Translations under genes and position numbers: made by a program
NCBI GenBank assembly: GCA_029959085.1
Contig: JARWIR010000010.1
Coordinates: 8,329,001-8,393,000, forward strand
Direction: 5' to 3'
Source of the DNA: Nemophila menziesii
Lineage: Eukaryota > Streptophyta > Magnoliopsida > Boraginales > Hydrophyllaceae
DNA length: 64,000 nt
Shown here: positions 61,900 to 64,000 of the stretch, piece after piece
Layout of the letters: each line of letters opens with the position of its first letter
Numbering within the stretch: the stretch's first letter is position 1
Notes under the pieces: model-generated
The model's database searches: none
The model's input: the letters and a program-made list of their open reading frames with translations, nothing else
What the model was told of the DNA's origin: nothing

Positions 61900-63060
61900 T
61901 GTGGTATTAAACACTTTATTATTCTTTGTGCACTAGTCTTGGCTGCAATTCATATATTTAGGGTTGAATATCTATTATTGTATTAAATTCAAGGAATGGT
62001 ATGGGTTAATAATTGTTTTGCTTTCATCCTGATTTAGCTAAATGGGATTGTTTTTGTACCTAAACAATTACCCTTTAATGCTGGATTTTTTGTGTTGTCT
62101 TGTTAACTTTGATTTGCTTATGTTTGTTTTTTAATATAACTTGTGTTGATTCAAATTATCAGTTTCATTTCCAATACATGAAAATTATATAAGATAAACA
62201 CCTCCCCCATATCAGTTTCATGTTGGTATGGACCCACAACATCAAAATATTAGGTAGATATGTACCCAAAATATCAAGTGGGTATGTAACATTATTGTAG
62301 CCACAATTAATAAAAACATAACCCAAAATCACTCTACAACAACAAAGTAGTATTATTCTACCCACAATTTCTATAACCATGACCCAAAATCAGGTGGGTA
62401 TGTACCCATAATAACAAAATAGATATATACCAGTCACACTATAACAACAAAGTATAATTACTCTACACACAGTTCCACTACATCCTTGAACTCCCCTTCT
62501 TTGGGTGGTTATGTGACTGCATCTCAATTCCACTACATCTTGAACTCCCCATCTACTCTACCTGTTACAACTGTTTTGCCTCTTATAAACTCATTGATCA
62601 TCTATTGTTGAGATTATTTTAGCATAATAACATATTCAGATTTAACCATCAATAATCATAGATTGTAATATAAAATGTACCTCGCTAACTTATAGGAGAT
62701 AAGCATTTTGATTGACCCCTAAGTAAGCTCAAACTTCATTGTCCTTAACATGATCATTTTCTTCACTTAACACTTCAAATATAAAATCTACACGTACGAA
62801 TTTTACCTAATTAACTCCTAGTGGAGAAGCCTTATTGAGTACTAGTGGAGACGTATTTTGATTGTCCCATGACATAGTTCCAAGTTCATTATCCCTAACA
62901 TGTTAATCTTCCCCGCTAAGTACTTCAATACTACTATTTGAAAAATAAGCATCTCCTGGTTTTCAGATAAAAACTTATTCATCTTCACCACTTAGTACAT
63001 CAATACTACTATTCTCATAGCCACGAATTTTAACATGTTCATCTTCTCCACTAAGAAATA
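61900..63060. other. Copy B counterpart of 14,000-15,150; no recognisable gene
   Basis: Includes the interspersed TGTACCCA..ATATCAA repeats at 62,220-62,430. A minus-strand frame at 62,165-62,380 comes from these repeats. Confidence 0.5.
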
Positions 63061-63375
63061 CTACTATTCAAAAATTCATACAAATACGCATGTTCATCCT
63101 TTTCACTAAGCACTTCAATACTTTAATCACTACTCAAACCATCTATCTCTGAATATCCTAAGTCCATACTTTCATCACTCTTGTACACATAGCTCTTGTC
63201 ATCATCACTGTCAAGTATATCTATATGTGGCCTACTCTTCAATTTGAAACATTTTAGTCTTGTAGTTTGCCTTGGTCTTTATTTTCTTGGTAGTACTTGC
63301 TTCACAATAACTTCATTAATTATAGTTTCACTCATATTTTCTTCATCTTGTTCTATGTACACAATTATTTTGTAA
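63060..63375 (-). pseudogene. Unrecognised acidic coding relic, copy B
   Basis: Counterpart of 15,150-15,460, reading DSDDDKSYVYKSDESMDLGY and EVLSEKDEHAYLYEF on the minus strand with at least one stop. The function is unknown. Confidence 0.4.
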
Positions 63376-64000
63376 AAGAAAGATAAAGTATATTTCTTAT
63401 AATGTGGGTAAGTAGAATTTTTTAATTCAATTTTAACATCATAACAAGTCATTCTGAGTGGGTTACTAATTATGATTCACTGAAATATTCATATTACTTC
63501 ATTTTACTAATTAGAAAATGGAATTATAAGATTATGGATATAACAAATCAAGTTTACTTCAATGCTAACATTACTATATTAGAAGATAAAATTTACTCCA
63601 AGAAGACAAATAATAGATTAGTAGATATAATTATTAAGATAAAATACAATTTTATTAATTACAAACGTAGACAATTTACCATGTTTACACACATTGGTAA
63701 AAATTATGTTTTAATAGTCAACTATTACAAGATTAAATTCTAAATTAAATCAATTCCCGTAAATCCTAAATCATTACACATTAAAACCTGAGCCCATTCA
63801 TTATTAACCTAATTAACTATTATTAATATTTAAAGAAGTGCATCCACTAACCAACAAAAACATTATATAATATTCAAGAAAGATATATCACATACTATTC
63901 ATATAAAACCAAAAAATCATAATTTATCCGTGTTTTTACTAATGAAATTATAAGAAAGTGATGAGTAATTAATTTGGGTAATTATGGAAAAGTGAAAGGG

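Larger units (their letters stand above)
38311..64000. repeat. Copy B of the large direct segmental duplication
   Basis: This is the second copy of the block that begins at position 1. It is longer mainly because of the Pack-MULE with nested copia element at 49,883-58,736, plus about 370 bp at 41,150-41,525 absent from copy A. It still matches copy A (17,763-18,200) when the window ends, so its right border is not visible. The left border lies close to 38,311: the sequence just before it has no counterpart in the window. Confidence 0.92.

Overview
The window is a stretch of AT-rich nuclear plant DNA, most likely from a eudicot, made almost entirely of transposable elements and their relics. 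The evidence is plant-type Ty1/copia, L1-type LINE, Mutator (MULE) and CACTA-like sequences, fragments of typical plant nuclear genes with GT-AG introns, and AT microsatellites. I see no intact host gene, no rRNA or functional tRNA gene and no CRISPR array. The only long intact coding sequence is a retrotransposon gag-pol.

Layout. Positions 1 to about 18,250 (copy A) and about 38,311 to the window end (copy B) are two direct copies of one block, about 5-8% different where I compared them by eye. Each holds, in the same order: a gypsy-like LTR scrap, the 3' end and LTR of a copia relic, a tRNA-like sequence, two antisense LINE relics, a fragment of a PCF11-like cleavage-factor gene, a decayed MULE transposase and an acidic coding relic. 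The copies differ by clean insertions. A carries a 179-bp MITE with a 9-bp target duplication (6,983) and a 5'-truncated LINE (15,805-17,760). B carries an 8.9-kb nest at 49,883-58,736.

The nest in B is the most informative part. A MULE with inverted repeats of about 0.4 kb has captured pieces of two host genes: PHF5A (an SF3b splicing protein, with Cys40 now a stop) and a plant SANT/Myb-like gene that keeps its exon-intron structure. It is a Pack-MULE. A Ty1/copia retrotransposon (50,747-57,226, 5-bp duplication ATATT) has landed inside it. That element has an uninterrupted gag-pol frame and LTRs that look identical outside a short tandem-repeat array, so it is very young.

Between the copies (18.3-38.3 kb) lie two direct repeats of about 3.4 kb (18,660 and 25,228) flanking a third copy of the 10.3-12.4 kb unit; then a CACTA-like element from 28,695 whose antisense gene is split by a solo LTR (30,785-32,325, duplication GTCGA); then AT-rich sequence without recognisable genes; then the 3' end of another copia relic (36,950-37,910).

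Order of events inferred from nesting: older LINE, copia and MULE relics; block duplication; Pack-MULE into B, and MITE and LINE into A; last, the copia element into the Pack-MULE. Names of gene fragments rest on recognising protein motifs by eye; no database search was possible.
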